This document shows positions 42,918 through 52,512 of a stretch of DNA of 64,000 nt, one piece after another. Numbering within the stretch: the stretch's first letter is position 1; each line of letters opens with the position of its first letter. The DNA comes from Acidaminococcus sp. (lineage in GTDB: Bacteria; Bacillota; Negativicutes; Acidaminococcales; Acidaminococcaceae), in NCBI GenBank assembly GCA_022482815.1, contig JAKVOM010000001.1, forward strand, positions 1,566,946 to 1,630,945, read 5' to 3'. Both the position numbers and the translations under genes were made by a program. Below the pieces are notes generated by a model, which made no database searches, was not told the DNA's origin, and was given only the letters and a program-made list of their open reading frames with translations.

Positions 42918-44051
42918 ATGAAGAAAGAAGCAGCTGTGCTTTGTGCACTCCTCCTGATGGTAAATTTTGCCTCGCCGGTGACCTGGGCTGAAACCATCGA
43001 AGATAAAAAAGCGGAACTCGAAGAAGTACAGCGCCAGATGGACAGTAAGGATGCCGAACGGGAATCCAACCAGCGCCGTATCAATAATGCCGTGGAAGCA
43101 TTGATGGAAGCCCGCAGACAGCTAGCCGAGGCCCAGCGTGAGCTGGCGGTTGTCGAAGCGCAGCAGGAAGTATTGGAAGCAAAGATTCGCGGCAACGAAC
43201 GGGCACTTTCCATTAAACAGAAAGAATTTGATAATACGCGCGAAATCTACAAAAAGAGACTGCGCGATATTTATGAAAATGGTCAGGTCAATTATCTGGA
43301 CGTGCTGCTGGGGTCTGTGGATTTCAGCGATTTTGCCTCCCGTATGTATCTGCTGCAGCGAATCATTCGTCAGGATACACGCCTCATTGATACGCTGACA
43401 AAGCAAAAAGAAGAACTGCAGGCAAGACAGGCTGAACTCGAAGAAAATAAGAGACAGCTCGATGCGAACCACGAGCAGGTCGTGGCAAAGCAGGAACTTG
43501 TAGCGCAAAAACAGCAGGAACAGCAGGCACTGTATGAACAGGCGATGGCTGATAAGGCGCGCCTGGATGCCGAATATGAAGAGCTGCAGGAAAACAGCCG
43601 TCAGATTACGGCCATGATCAAACAGATGGAAGAAGCAGGCCGCATGGCCGCGCATGGTCACGGCACGGGTCAATTCAGCTGGCCGGTTTACGGCGAGATT
43701 ACGTCTCCTTTTGGCTGGCGTATCCATCCAATCTGGCATTCGTCTATTTTCCATGCCGGCATTGATATTGGTGCCGACTATGGTGACCCCGTATCTGCCG
43801 CAGATTCCGGTACGGTCATTTATGCCGGCTGGATGGGCGGTTACGGCTACGCTGTCATGATCGATCACGGCGGCGGGCTGGTTACACTTTACGGACATAA
43901 TTCGTCGCTTACGGTAGGCGTAGGCGAAAATGTCGCGAAGGGGCAGACTATTGCCCTGGCCGGCAGTACGGGCAACTCGACGGGTCCGCACTGTCATTTT
44001 GAGGTGCGTGTCCACGGTGAAGTGGTCCAGCCTCTGGATTATTTACCATAA
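42918..44051 (+). CDS. EnvC-like murein hydrolase or activator (M23 peptidase)
   Basis: The 377-residue protein has a signal peptide (first 24 residues), long coiled coils (about 25-245, rich in E, Q, K and R) and a C-terminal LytM/M23 domain. The zinc ligands HAGID and HCHFE are all present. E. coli EnvC has lost them and only activates amidases. This protein may therefore cut peptidoglycan itself, as in Gram-positive PcsB/CwlO-type partners of FtsEX. The gene follows ftsX by 12 bases with AAGGAGG upstream. Confidence 0.92.
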   Translation: MKKEAAVLCALLLMVNFASPVTWAETIEDKKAELEEVQRQMDSKDAERESNQRRINNAVEALMEARRQLAEAQRELAVVEAQQEVLEAKIRGNERALSIKQKEFDNTREIYKKRLRDIYENGQVNYLDVLLGSVDFSDFASRMYLLQRIIRQDTRLIDTLTKQKEELQARQAELEENKRQLDANHEQVVAKQELVAQKQQEQQALYEQAMADKARLDAEYEELQENSRQITAMIKQMEEAGRMAAHGHGTGQFSWPVYGEITSPFGWRIHPIWHSSIFHAGIDIGADYGDPVSAADSGTVIYAGWMGGYGYAVMIDHGGGLVTLYGHNSSLTVGVGENVAKGQTIALAGSTGNSTGPHCHFEVRVHGEVVQPLDYLP

Positions 44052-44066
44052 AAAGAAGGGGTGTCT

Positions 44067-45218
44067 ATGGGCAAAAAAAGATTTGGCATAGGCGCGCTCA
44101 TCCTGACCTTCGTCCTTTCTTTCGCCGCCTTTGGCGCGGCAGCTTACTTTTTGCTCACCCGCTGGGTGAGTTCTCCTGTCGGCTTTGTTCAGCTCGGCCG
44201 GACGCTGCACTTGATTCAGTCTTATTATGTGGATGAAAGTAATTCGGATGATCTTTACGCCGGTGCTATCCGCGGTATGGTCAAGGAATTGAATGACCCA
44301 TATTCGGAGTACCTGGACAGCAAAGACTTTGAAGCGCTGTCCAATATGACGGAAGGTCATTTTGGCGGGGTAGGGCTCGTCATGGGTATGAAAGATCAGC
44401 AATTTATCGTTGTATCCCCGATTGAAGATACCCCGGCGTACCGTGCCGGAATCAAAGCAGGTGATATCATTACCCGCGTCGATGATACGGATCTTGCCGG
44501 GATGACGCTGACCGATGTTGTAAAACTGCTGCGTGGGGCCGACGGTACGACCGTTCGCGTGACCTATAAACGCGGCGATGATGAGAAGGAAACGACAATT
44601 ACGCGTTCCGAGATCAAGATTCGGAGCGTCTACGGAAAGATGGAGGACGACCACATTGGTTATATCCGCATCACCAACTTTAACGCGGATACGGCAAAGG
44701 ACTTTGAAAGCGAGCTGAAGAAACTGGAAGACCAGGGAATGCAGGCGCTTGTCCTCGACCTTAGGGATAATCCCGGCGGACTCCTCGAAAGCGGAGTCGA
44801 TGTGGCACGTCACCTTGTGCCGAAAGGCCCGATTGTTTCGCTGAAGGACCGTAACGGTCATACCGAAGTGGAGACCTCGGACCTTGAAGCGGTCAAGTAT
44901 CCGCTTGCCGTGCTGGTGAACCACGGGACGGCGAGCGCTTCCGAAATTGTGTCCGGAGCCATCCAGGATACGAAAGCCGGCCGCTTGTTCGGAACGAAGA
45001 CGTTTGGTAAAGGAGTAGTCCAGAATGTCTTTATGCTTTCTCCGAATACGGCTGTAAAGCTGACGATAGCGAAGTATTACACACCGAGCGGACGCAGTAT
45101 CCATAAGGTGGGTATTGAGCCGGATGAAGTCGTGGAAGCAAAGGACGAACAGGGAAAGAACCAGCTGGAGGCGGCCGAAGCATATCTGCGGGAACAGCTC
45201 AAGGCTGGCAAGGAATAA
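44067..45218 (+). CDS. C-terminal processing protease (S41)
   Basis: The 383-residue protein has an N-terminal membrane anchor (about 8-30), a PDZ domain (about 100-175) and an S41 protease core. The expected catalytic Ser290 lies in NHGTASASEI and Lys315 in TFGKGVVQ. CtpA-type proteases trim or destroy envelope proteins, including cell-wall hydrolases. Its position after the M23 gene suggests it may control that enzyme. I start at ATG 44067; a GTG 6 bases earlier falls inside the GAAGGGGTG site. Confidence 0.93.
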   Translation: MGKKRFGIGALILTFVLSFAAFGAAAYFLLTRWVSSPVGFVQLGRTLHLIQSYYVDESNSDDLYAGAIRGMVKELNDPYSEYLDSKDFEALSNMTEGHFGGVGLVMGMKDQQFIVVSPIEDTPAYRAGIKAGDIITRVDDTDLAGMTLTDVVKLLRGADGTTVRVTYKRGDDEKETTITRSEIKIRSVYGKMEDDHIGYIRITNFNADTAKDFESELKKLEDQGMQALVLDLRDNPGGLLESGVDVARHLVPKGPIVSLKDRNGHTEVETSDLEAVKYPLAVLVNHGTASASEIVSGAIQDTKAGRLFGTKTFGKGVVQNVFMLSPNTAVKLTIAKYYTPSGRSIHKVGIEPDEVVEAKDEQGKNQLEAAEAYLREQLKAGKE

Positions 45219-45236
45219 ACGGGGAGGCACGAAACC

Positions 45237-46967
45237 ATGAGTACAATTCAAAATTGGTACCGCGGCTTTACGGCGTACGCGGCCACGGATGCAGGGAAAA
45301 TCGGTCTCTGGAATTATGCAGTCATACTGATCTGTGCTCTCGTTATCTGTGTGCTGATTCTGCTGATACTGTATTCTTTCCGTACCAGGCAGATGCGGCG
45401 TGAACGCGGTATCAAGTACCGTATTTCCAAATTGATTTCTTATCTGTGCACTGCCTATGAGTCCGTCCAGGAAGTGGACTGGAAACACCAGACGACGTCC
45501 CGCTTTTTCTGTGATGGGACAAAGGTGCTGGTAGAACAGCGTAAATTCGGCTCTGTTGCAGATCTTCTGGGCGAGTTTCATCCCGGCGATCTGGTGCGCT
45601 ATTCTCCGGAAAACCTGCGCGTCGAATTTGAAAAAGCGATGAAGACATGCGGTATGTTCGAATTCTCCGCCCGCATTAAGGGCAAGGATGGAAACTATCA
45701 ATGGATGTCTTTCCTCGTGCAGGGTGTCCGCAAGGACAAGACCCACAACCGGAATTTCCTTCTCCTGGAACACCGCATTGATGATCAAAAGAGCCAGGAA
45801 ATGGAACGGCGCGCACAGCTGAGTGTGGCAATGAGTCAGGCCCGCGATGACGCGGAAGCCAAGGGCCAGTTTATGGCCCGCATCAGCCGCGATACGAAGG
45901 AAGCCTTGAATTCCATTATGGGCTATCTGACCCTGGCCGGTGAAGAAGAAAATGTTGACCAGCGCAAGGGTTATGTCCGGGACTGCCAGGAACAGGTTCG
46001 CTATCTGCTGAATGTCCTTGGGGATGTCATTGATCTTTCCGCTATGGAAAATGGCACACTGGCCCTGCAGAAAGAACCGTTTGAACTGGATACTGTACTG
46101 GAACGACTGCGTTCTCTCTTTAGTCAGGAAGCACAGAGCCGCGGCATTACCTTTGAGTTTAAGACGGAAGAGGCTGAGCATCTGACGCTCATCGGTGACC
46201 GGCTTCGCTTCGAACAGGTCATGATGAATCTGCTTTCCAATGCGATGCTTTTCACTGAGAAAGGCTCTCGTGTGGGCTGCACCCTGCGCCATAAAGATCA
46301 AAAGGGACGGAAAACCATTCTGGAGATTGCTGTGGAATGCGATGGAAAAGCGATTCCGGAAGATATGCTCAACAAGGTGTTCCTGCCCTTTGAAATGGCT
46401 TCGCAGTTCGAAAAATCTTCTGTTCACGGCGGACTGGGCCTCATGGTTACGCACAACCTTGTCCATGTGCTCGGCGGCCTGATTAAGGCTGACAACAATG
46501 AGGGCAAAGGAATTCGCTTCCTCGTGGAACTGCCTTTTGGCAGACAGAAGAAAAAGAGCGGTGCCGCAGGCGGAAAAGATTTTACGAGCGGCAAGCGCCT
46601 GCTCGTGGCTGAAGATAATGACCTGAGTGCACAGGTCATCGAAAAACTGCTGGATTCGACAGGCTTTATCCTGGACCGCGCAAACGACGGCAAAGAAGCC
46701 TGTGAGAAATTTGGCAGCAAACCAGCTGGCTATTATAGTGCTATCCTGATGGATCTGGATATGCCGAACGTCGATGGCTGCGAAGCGACGAGGCTGATTC
46801 GTCTTTCCGACCACGCTGATGCCAAGAAGATTCCAATCCTTGCCATGACGGAAAACGTACTCTCCGAAGATGTGGCCAAGGCAATTGAAAGCGGCATGAA
46901 CGGTCAGGTGACAAAGCCAATCGATAAAGCGCAGCTTTTGCAGACGCTGAAAGGGTTTGTGGAATAA
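45237..46967 (+). CDS. Hybrid histidine kinase lacking the phospho-acceptor histidine
   Basis: The 576-residue protein has one membrane segment (about 27-47), a PAS-like region (about 75-185), HisKA and ATPase domains, and a receiver domain (about 453-576). The H-box reads FMARISRDTKEALNSIMGY: the histidine position in the usual SHE is Arg218. The ATPase keeps the N-box (NLLSNAM) and G2 (GGLGL), but the G1 box is poor (CDGKAIP). The receiver keeps Glu459, Asp460, Asp506 and Lys560. It probably cannot phosphorylate itself, and may act as a scaffold or be phosphorylated by another kinase. It ends the envelope operon. Confidence 0.85.
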   Translation: MSTIQNWYRGFTAYAATDAGKIGLWNYAVILICALVICVLILLILYSFRTRQMRRERGIKYRISKLISYLCTAYESVQEVDWKHQTTSRFFCDGTKVLVEQRKFGSVADLLGEFHPGDLVRYSPENLRVEFEKAMKTCGMFEFSARIKGKDGNYQWMSFLVQGVRKDKTHNRNFLLLEHRIDDQKSQEMERRAQLSVAMSQARDDAEAKGQFMARISRDTKEALNSIMGYLTLAGEEENVDQRKGYVRDCQEQVRYLLNVLGDVIDLSAMENGTLALQKEPFELDTVLERLRSLFSQEAQSRGITFEFKTEEAEHLTLIGDRLRFEQVMMNLLSNAMLFTEKGSRVGCTLRHKDQKGRKTILEIAVECDGKAIPEDMLNKVFLPFEMASQFEKSSVHGGLGLMVTHNLVHVLGGLIKADNNEGKGIRFLVELPFGRQKKKSGAAGGKDFTSGKRLLVAEDNDLSAQVIEKLLDSTGFILDRANDGKEACEKFGSKPAGYYSAILMDLDMPNVDGCEATRLIRLSDHADAKKIPILAMTENVLSEDVAKAIESGMNGQVTKPIDKAQLLQTLKGFVE

Positions 46968-46997
46968 GAGACGCAGGTCGCGTCACAGAAAATAAAT

Positions 46998-47052
46998 AAC
47001 AGGAGTTGTGAGGAATTTACGATGCGTATTTTCTTCACAGCTCCTGTTTTTT
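46998..47052 (+). terminator. Terminator of the envelope operon
   Basis: AACAGGAGTTGTGA pairs with TCACAGCTCCTGTT, and TTTTTTA follows. The stem belongs to the recurring terminator family. A degenerate CTGCCGAATAC...ATGCTAAAGGCGC module lies at 47072-47116. Confidence 0.85.
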
Positions 47053-47150
47053 ATTACTTTATACCGCTCTGCCGAATACAGGACTAAATGCCATACGCCA
47101 GATGCTAAAGGCGCTTTAATAATAACGATATTATTTATGAAAATTTTTGA

Positions 47151-47178
47151 TTGACAAATTATACTAAAGTGCTATGAT
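47151..47178 (+). promoter_or_regulatory. Promoter of the GST/MmgE/ABC operon
   Basis: A consensus TTGACA (47151-47156), a 16-base spacer and an extended TGC-TATGAT (47173-47178) lie 57 bases before the first gene. Confidence 0.8.
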
Positions 47179-47234
47179 ATAGGACATAAACTTAAATCAT
47201 AGAAAAATTATAGGAATTAAAAGGAGTGAACAAG

Positions 47235-48332
47235 ATGAGTTTTGCAAAAGATCCTGAAATTGCAGCGGAATGGAAAAAGGTAACGGTCAAGAAAGCCATG
47301 AACCCTTGCCCCATTGATTTTTCCGAGTTTCATTCCAGTAATCCCCGTGCCCATACGGTTCAAAAGGAATATGAAGGACAGGACCATTCCAACTTCAATC
47401 GCCGTCAAAAATATGCTGACGACGAGGAGCCGCAGTTTACAACGCCCTTTGGTGAAGGACCGGGTTTTCTTCCCGTGGAAGCCGGACGTTATCGGTTGAT
47501 TTGGTCCCGCCATTGTCCGTGGGCTCACAGGATTGCCATTGCTATCGATCTTTTGGGTCTGGATCACGTGATTTCCAAAGGGGTTGTCGATCCGCTGCGT
47601 CCTGCTGGTGTCGTTGGGGATTGGTTCTTTACCCTTGACCCCGATGGGGTTGACCCTGTTTTGAAGGTCCACTCCCTGGGGGAATGCTATCGTAAAGGCA
47701 ACCCTCATTATGATCAGCGCAGTACCGTTCCTGCCATTGTTGATATTACAACGGGCGCTGTTGTCAATAACGACTATCACGATTTGACGACGGAACTGGA
47801 AACGGCTTGGAAAAAATTCTTTCGTCCCGACGCACCGGATCTCTATCCAGAAGCCCTCCGTGACGATATTGATGCCCTCAATGACATCATTTATGCCGAC
47901 GTCAATCTTGCAGTAAATCTGGCAGCTCTTGTTACAAGCCAGAAGGATTATGAATTCTATTACAATAAAGTCTTTGACCGTCTGGACTGGTTGGAAAAAC
48001 GGCTCAGTACGCGGCGCTATCTGTTTGGAGATACCATTACCGATTCTGATATCCGTCTTTATGTTACACTTGCCCGTTTCGATCTTGTGTTCTATCAAAA
48101 ATATTATGTGAACAAAAAACGGCTCGTGGATTACCCCAATCTTTGGAACTATGCAAAGGATCTTTATTCCATTCCGGCCTTTGGAAAGACTACGGATTTT
48201 GATTCCATGCGCAAGCGCTTTTATTATGTAGACCACACGCCTTTTGAAGATTTTCCGCGCATTGTTCCTAAGGGACCGGATATGTCAATTTGGGAAGAAC
48301 CCAATGACCGGGCGGCCAAATTCGCCAAGTAA
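47235..48332 (+). CDS. Xi-class glutathione transferase, glutathionyl-hydroquinone reductase-like
   Basis: The 365-residue protein has the xi-class layout: a long N-terminal extension, a thioredoxin-like domain with catalytic Cys94 in SRHCPWAHR, and a helical domain (about 190-330) with YLFGDTITDSDIRLYVTLARFD. Known members use glutathione to remove it from glutathionyl-hydroquinones. In an operon with an amino-acid-type ABC importer, MmgE/PrpD and an acetyltransferase, it may instead break a carbon-sulfur bond in an imported thioether. ATG 47235 lies 8 bases after AAGGAG. Confidence 0.85.
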   Translation: MSFAKDPEIAAEWKKVTVKKAMNPCPIDFSEFHSSNPRAHTVQKEYEGQDHSNFNRRQKYADDEEPQFTTPFGEGPGFLPVEAGRYRLIWSRHCPWAHRIAIAIDLLGLDHVISKGVVDPLRPAGVVGDWFFTLDPDGVDPVLKVHSLGECYRKGNPHYDQRSTVPAIVDITTGAVVNNDYHDLTTELETAWKKFFRPDAPDLYPEALRDDIDALNDIIYADVNLAVNLAALVTSQKDYEFYYNKVFDRLDWLEKRLSTRRYLFGDTITDSDIRLYVTLARFDLVFYQKYYVNKKRLVDYPNLWNYAKDLYSIPAFGKTTDFDSMRKRFYYVDHTPFEDFPRIVPKGPDMSIWEEPNDRAAKFAK

Positions 48333-48352
48333 AAGCTGCAGGAGAGGAAACC

Positions 48353-49681
48353 ATGGATGAAATTACGGAAACTATTGTCCGACTCATCAAGGAAACGGAC
48401 CTGACCCATCGGGAAGATCTTTTGCTGGAAGCAAAAAGAGCTTTTTTGGACTACCTTGCTTCCCTTTATCGGGCGGCGGGGCGGCAAAAAGTAAAAGCTG
48501 CGGCGCACTGGGCCCAAGGGTTCCCCGGAAAAGGTCTTATGGTGGGGCAGAAGGGAACCAGTCACCCCATCTTTGCAGCATTCTATAACGGATTTGCTTC
48601 CCATTACCTTGATCTTGATGATGCCCAGTCAAACATTGCCGGCCATTTCAGTACCGTTCTTTTTTCCGTACTCCTTTCCGTCATAGCGCCGCAGCAGCCC
48701 GTCAAAGCGTTCTTAACCGCTTATGTTGTGGGTGCTGAATTGGAAGGTCTTTTGGGGAGTCTTGTCAATCCCGAACATAAATGGCAGGGCTGGCATTCCA
48801 CAGGGACCTTGGGCCCTCTGGGCGGGGCCTGTGCCCTTGCCAAATGGGCTGATCTTGACCTTCATGAAACAGCGCAGCTCTTATCCCTCTGCGCCAGCCA
48901 GTCCGGAGGTCTGGGTCTTCAGGCAGGCAGTGACGGCAAACCGCTTCATTCAGGCTTTGCCGCAAGAAATGCGGTCTTTGCTTATGACCTTGTGACAACT
49001 GTCGGACTTTCTGCCAGGGAAACACCTTTCAATCCCCAAACGGGGTGGCTGAAGACATTTTCGGCACCGACGGCAAGTGCTGAATTTTTTGAGTCGGCCT
49101 GGCTCAAAAAAGGGCAGCTCCTCGATCCCGGATTATGGATGAAGACACATCCTTACTGCAGTGCCGCCATTTGCGGAGAAGCCGCCTGTAAGAAGCTATG
49201 GCAGCAAGGCATCCGGCTGGATGACTTGCAGGAAATCGTCTTTCACTTTCCGCCTGGCGCGGATAAAGCGCTTCGCTATGAAGCACCTGAGACGGGGACG
49301 GAAGGAAAGTTTTCCATGGAATACGTGGCTTATCAAGTTTTAACCCAAGGGTGCGTAGAAGACGGATTCTTTGATTTAGAAAAGGTACCGGAAGCCTTCA
49401 CAAAAACCTTACCCCGAATGATACGGAGCCGTGACCTGCCGCGTGTCCCAAAGAGTGTGCGCAGGATTGTTGTAACGGCCCGGACAAAATCGGGAGAGGT
49501 TATCACTGCGGAAGAATCAGCGCCGCCAGGATCGCCCAACCGGCCCTTTACTGAGGAAGAATTATTTGAAAAATTGGCCCTATCAAAGGATGAAAAGTGG
49601 GCTAACGCCATTATGAACCAAACGAGGAATTGGCCTAATGGGACCATGGAGCCCCTCTGGCCGCTCCTGAGTGTGGAATAA
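48353..49681 (+). CDS. MmgE/PrpD-family protein
   Basis: The 442-residue protein shows the MmgE/PrpD all-helical domain (AFLDYLASLYRAAGRQ, HYLDLDDAQSNIAGHFSTV) and the C-terminal alpha/beta part. Characterised members dehydrate 2-methylcitrate or isomerise aconitate-like acids. Here the neighbours suggest a dicarboxylate group attached to sulfur, such as a succinyl thioether. In B. subtilis YxeQ of the same family lies in the yxe operon with an ABC importer and an acetyltransferase. GGAGAGG precedes the ATG. Confidence 0.85.
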   Translation: MDEITETIVRLIKETDLTHREDLLLEAKRAFLDYLASLYRAAGRQKVKAAAHWAQGFPGKGLMVGQKGTSHPIFAAFYNGFASHYLDLDDAQSNIAGHFSTVLFSVLLSVIAPQQPVKAFLTAYVVGAELEGLLGSLVNPEHKWQGWHSTGTLGPLGGACALAKWADLDLHETAQLLSLCASQSGGLGLQAGSDGKPLHSGFAARNAVFAYDLVTTVGLSARETPFNPQTGWLKTFSAPTASAEFFESAWLKKGQLLDPGLWMKTHPYCSAAICGEAACKKLWQQGIRLDDLQEIVFHFPPGADKALRYEAPETGTEGKFSMEYVAYQVLTQGCVEDGFFDLEKVPEAFTKTLPRMIRSRDLPRVPKSVRRIVVTARTKSGEVITAEESAPPGSPNRPFTEEELFEKLALSKDEKWANAIMNQTRNWPNGTMEPLWPLLSVE

Positions 49682-49695
49682 GGAGAGGAAGTATC

Positions 49696-50526
49696 ATGAA
49701 TACAAATCGAGTAAAAAAGTGGATTGCTGCCTTGACCATCATCGCTGCTGCAGGCGCATTGGCTGGCTGCGGAAGTGATAAAAAGGAAGGGAGTGTCCCT
49801 CAAAAGGAGGCCCAAAAGATTGTGGTAGCTACCCGTGGAACGGCAAAGCCGTTCACCTATACGGATGATAAGGGAAACCTCACCGGTTATGATGTGGAAA
49901 TCCTTAAGGAAGTGGAACGCCGCGATCCAAGCCTGCAATTTGAATTTAAGGCCATGGCTGTCGACGCCGCCATTGTTGCCATGAACTCCAAACAAGTCGA
50001 TGTCATCGCTAATCAGATGCGGCGCAATCCGGCTCGGGAAGGAAAGTACCTTTATACGAATGTCCCCAATAACTATACGGCTCGGAAACTCGTTGTCAAG
50101 GAAGGCCGCACGGACATCAAGACCCTCGATGACCTTAAAGGAAAGAAAGTGGCCATCACGGCAAATTCTGAGTTCCGTGATCTCATTAACGACCTTAACA
50201 AGAAAAATGGCAATGCCATTGAAGCCATTTACAGCGATAAGGGATCAGCCGAAAACCTGAATCTCGTAGCGACGGGAAGGGCAGATGCTGCCGGAGAATA
50301 TGAATATGTCGTGGATGCGGCCCGAAAGGACAAGAATCTCCCGGTTGTCTCTGTTGGCCCTGTCATCCAGTCCGTTCCGACCTACTTCATGTTTCGCAAG
50401 GATCCGAAGCTTGAAACGGCCATCCAAAAGATTGATAAGGTGCTAAAGGAAATGCAGGCAGATGGCACCTTGAAAAAGCTCTCGGAGCAGTACCTTGGCA
50501 AGGACTATACCGTTCAACCAAAATAA
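49696..50526 (+). CDS. Amino-acid-type ABC binding lipoprotein
   Basis: The 276-residue protein has a lipoprotein signal (GALAGC, lipidated Cys25) and a family 3 solute-binding domain (VATRGTAKPFTYTDDKGNLTGYDVEILKEVE has the usual block order). It resembles cystine or sulfur amino-acid binding proteins (TcyA/YxeM type) more than the two glutamine-type proteins at 30-32 kb, judging from the FTYTDDKG and NQMRRNPAREGKY blocks. It follows the MmgE gene by 14 bases with GGAGAGG and should deliver the substrate to the two downstream permeases. Confidence 0.87.
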   Translation: MNTNRVKKWIAALTIIAAAGALAGCGSDKKEGSVPQKEAQKIVVATRGTAKPFTYTDDKGNLTGYDVEILKEVERRDPSLQFEFKAMAVDAAIVAMNSKQVDVIANQMRRNPAREGKYLYTNVPNNYTARKLVVKEGRTDIKTLDDLKGKKVAITANSEFRDLINDLNKKNGNAIEAIYSDKGSAENLNLVATGRADAAGEYEYVVDAARKDKNLPVVSVGPVIQSVPTYFMFRKDPKLETAIQKIDKVLKEMQADGTLKKLSEQYLGKDYTVQPK

Positions 50527-50553
50527 AGAAATAAGGAAAGGAGTGAAACAAAA

Positions 50554-51261
50554 ATGGGAAGTTATTTCAGTTCAGCCTATATGCTTGCCTCGCTGCCCAA
50601 ATTGGCAGGATACCTTTCCGTAACGCTCTTTGTGACGCTCCTATCCGTTGTTCCAGGACTCATTTTGGCAGCACTTCTGGCAGTATTGAAGGATCAGGGA
50701 TCGCGAATCGTGAGCGGCTGCTATCGGGTCTTTATTTCCTTTATTCGCAGTACGCCCTTTATCGTCCAGCTTTTTGTAGTCTATTTTGGCGTTCCTCAGC
50801 TCCTTGCCGGTGTGGGAGTGGATGTGTCCAATCTGCCGCCCCTGCTTTTTGTTTTGGTAATTTTTGCCCTCCATGTTGCCGGCTATGGAGCGGAAATCCT
50901 GCGTGGGAGCCTGGCGGCCATCCAACCGGGGGAAAAAGAAGCGGCTGCCAGTTTGGGTATGACCAATGCCCAGATTTATCGGCGCATTGTTCTTCCCCAG
51001 GCTTTTGTGCTTTCCATTCCGCCCCTTGTGAATGAAGTTATCAGTACTCTTAAGGGTACTGCCTTGATTTTTAATGTAGGCATTGTAGATGTCATGCGTC
51101 AAGCTGAACTCATGGGCGGTAATTCCCAGCGGTATCTGGAACTTTACGTGGATGTAGCCATTCTCTATGGTGCGATGATCTTTGCCATTACCTTGATGGG
51201 ACGGGCCCTTGAACGTCATTTTCGGATTTCGGAAGACGCCTTGGCAGTGATAGGAGACTAA
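50554..51261 (+). CDS. Amino-acid-type ABC permease, first copy
   Basis: The 235-residue membrane protein is of the HisM/TcyB type, with FIRSTPFIVQLFVVYFGVP and the coupling loop EAAASLGMTNAQIYRRIVLPQAF. AAAGGAGTG lies upstream of the ATG. It probably pairs with the second permease (52759-53481) as a heterodimer. The IS110-family element begins directly after its stop codon and separates it from that partner. Confidence 0.9.
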   Translation: MGSYFSSAYMLASLPKLAGYLSVTLFVTLLSVVPGLILAALLAVLKDQGSRIVSGCYRVFISFIRSTPFIVQLFVVYFGVPQLLAGVGVDVSNLPPLLFVLVIFALHVAGYGAEILRGSLAAIQPGEKEAAASLGMTNAQIYRRIVLPQAFVLSIPPLVNEVISTLKGTALIFNVGIVDVMRQAELMGGNSQRYLELYVDVAILYGAMIFAITLMGRALERHFRISEDALAVIGD

Positions 51262-51264
51262 CTA

Positions 51265-52512
51265 TCATATGTCAAGTGCAAAATCCTGTGAATCGGAGCC
51301 AGTATTTATCTGCCTTTGAAGCATTAATTGAGCAGGTGTTTTGTATGGGATTCCTCTCGTTTGAAGTGCATAGATTAGACGTACTAACTTTTTAACTACG
51401 TGAGAGATTGCTATATAGAAATGTTTTCCTTCGCTTAATTTCTTTGCCAAATATTCTTTGTAAGCTGGTTCATTTTGGCAGACGAATCTTGCCGCATTGA
51501 AGAGAGCATGACGTAGATATCGTGATCCTCTTTTCTCCATATGGGCACTCGGTCCTATTCCACTCCGCCGGCCTGACTGGTTCTTAGAGGGCGCAAATCC
51601 GGCATAGGCCAGTATCTTGTCGGGGGAGGAAAATCTGGAGAAATCCCCAATTTCTCCTAAAATTGCGGACCCTGTAGCAATACTAATCCCAGGGATTGTA
51701 AGTAACGGTTCTTTACGTTCCTCTAACAGTTTTTTAATTCTGGACTCAACTTTTTGAATTTGTTCGTTTTTTACCTCAATATCGTGTATTGTTTCCACTA
51801 CATTAATTTCAGTAGATATATCGCTTTTGCCCAGACCTACGGAATGCCTTGCAGCGTTACGAATCTGCTCAGCCAGATCCATACTTAACCTGCCTTTGGA
51901 TGTTTTGTAGATAATTTCTTTCATGTGTTTCAAATTTGCGTTCGCCATTTTCTCGGGAGTGGGATACTCCTTAAGGAGAGCGTGAGCGGTAGCAGAATCC
52001 AGGTTTATGTACTGTGGAAGTTCAGAAAAGCTAGTATCAATTATACGGGTAAGGGTTTGCTTTTTTAGAGACCGTTCATGAACCCATCCAAAGCGAGTCC
52101 TGGTTAGTGACTTCAAGACTTTATTGTGGTATTCTTGGGGTACGTAGGGCTTGAGGTCTAAATCGGACATAAGTATGCAAGCAATGAAGTGTGCGTCAAT
52201 GCGATCGGTTTTAGTTTTGCGAAGGCTATGACTCTTTCTGTATTGATCCGTCAGCAGAGGATTGAGAACGCAGGTTGCTAGGCCATTGTTCAACAGGAAT
52301 CTGGTGATGTTCACACTATACTCTCCGGTGGCCTCCAGCCCTGCTTTTATATTTTTTACCGATTGATTGTAGGAAAAAATTCGCTTTAGCAGGTGGTCAT
52401 AACCATTCCGGGTATTGGGGATCGTGAATTCCTCGTAGTCGTCCTTATGCTCAGAATCAAGGATGCAGCAGTCGTGTTTGCTCTTAGATACATCAATTCC
52501 AACGTAGATCAT
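51265..52512 (-). CDS. IS110-family DEDD transposase (bridge-RNA-guided type)
   Basis: The 415-residue protein has an N-terminal RuvC-like DEDD domain (Asp7 in YVGIDVSKSK, Glu60 in AGLEATGEY, Asp103/Asp106 in TKTDRIDAHFIA), a coiled-coil middle and a C-terminal Tnp_20 domain. LTIPGISIATGSAILGEIGD is followed by the candidate catalytic Ser313 in APSKNQSGRR. This architecture is that of recombinases guided by a bridge RNA encoded in the element. GAGGAGG lies upstream. The frame is intact, so it may be active. Transcription opposes the host operon. Confidence 0.93.
   Translation of the reverse strand: MIYVGIDVSKSKHDCCILDSEHKDDYEEFTIPNTRNGYDHLLKRIFSYNQSVKNIKAGLEATGEYSVNITRFLLNNGLATCVLNPLLTDQYRKSHSLRKTKTDRIDAHFIACILMSDLDLKPYVPQEYHNKVLKSLTRTRFGWVHERSLKKQTLTRIIDTSFSELPQYINLDSATAHALLKEYPTPEKMANANLKHMKEIIYKTSKGRLSMDLAEQIRNAARHSVGLGKSDISTEINVVETIHDIEVKNEQIQKVESRIKKLLEERKEPLLTIPGISIATGSAILGEIGDFSRFSSPDKILAYAGFAPSKNQSGRRSGIGPSAHMEKRGSRYLRHALFNAARFVCQNEPAYKEYLAKKLSEGKHFYIAISHVVKKLVRLIYALQTRGIPYKTPAQLMLQRQINTGSDSQDFALDI

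Noticed and set aside
44043..46814. A 923-codon minus-strand frame
   Set aside because: It is the exact shadow of ctp and the histidine kinase. Its composition (His-, Arg-, Phe- and Ile-rich) is what antisense of GC-biased coding sequence gives. The plus-strand genes have full domain matches.
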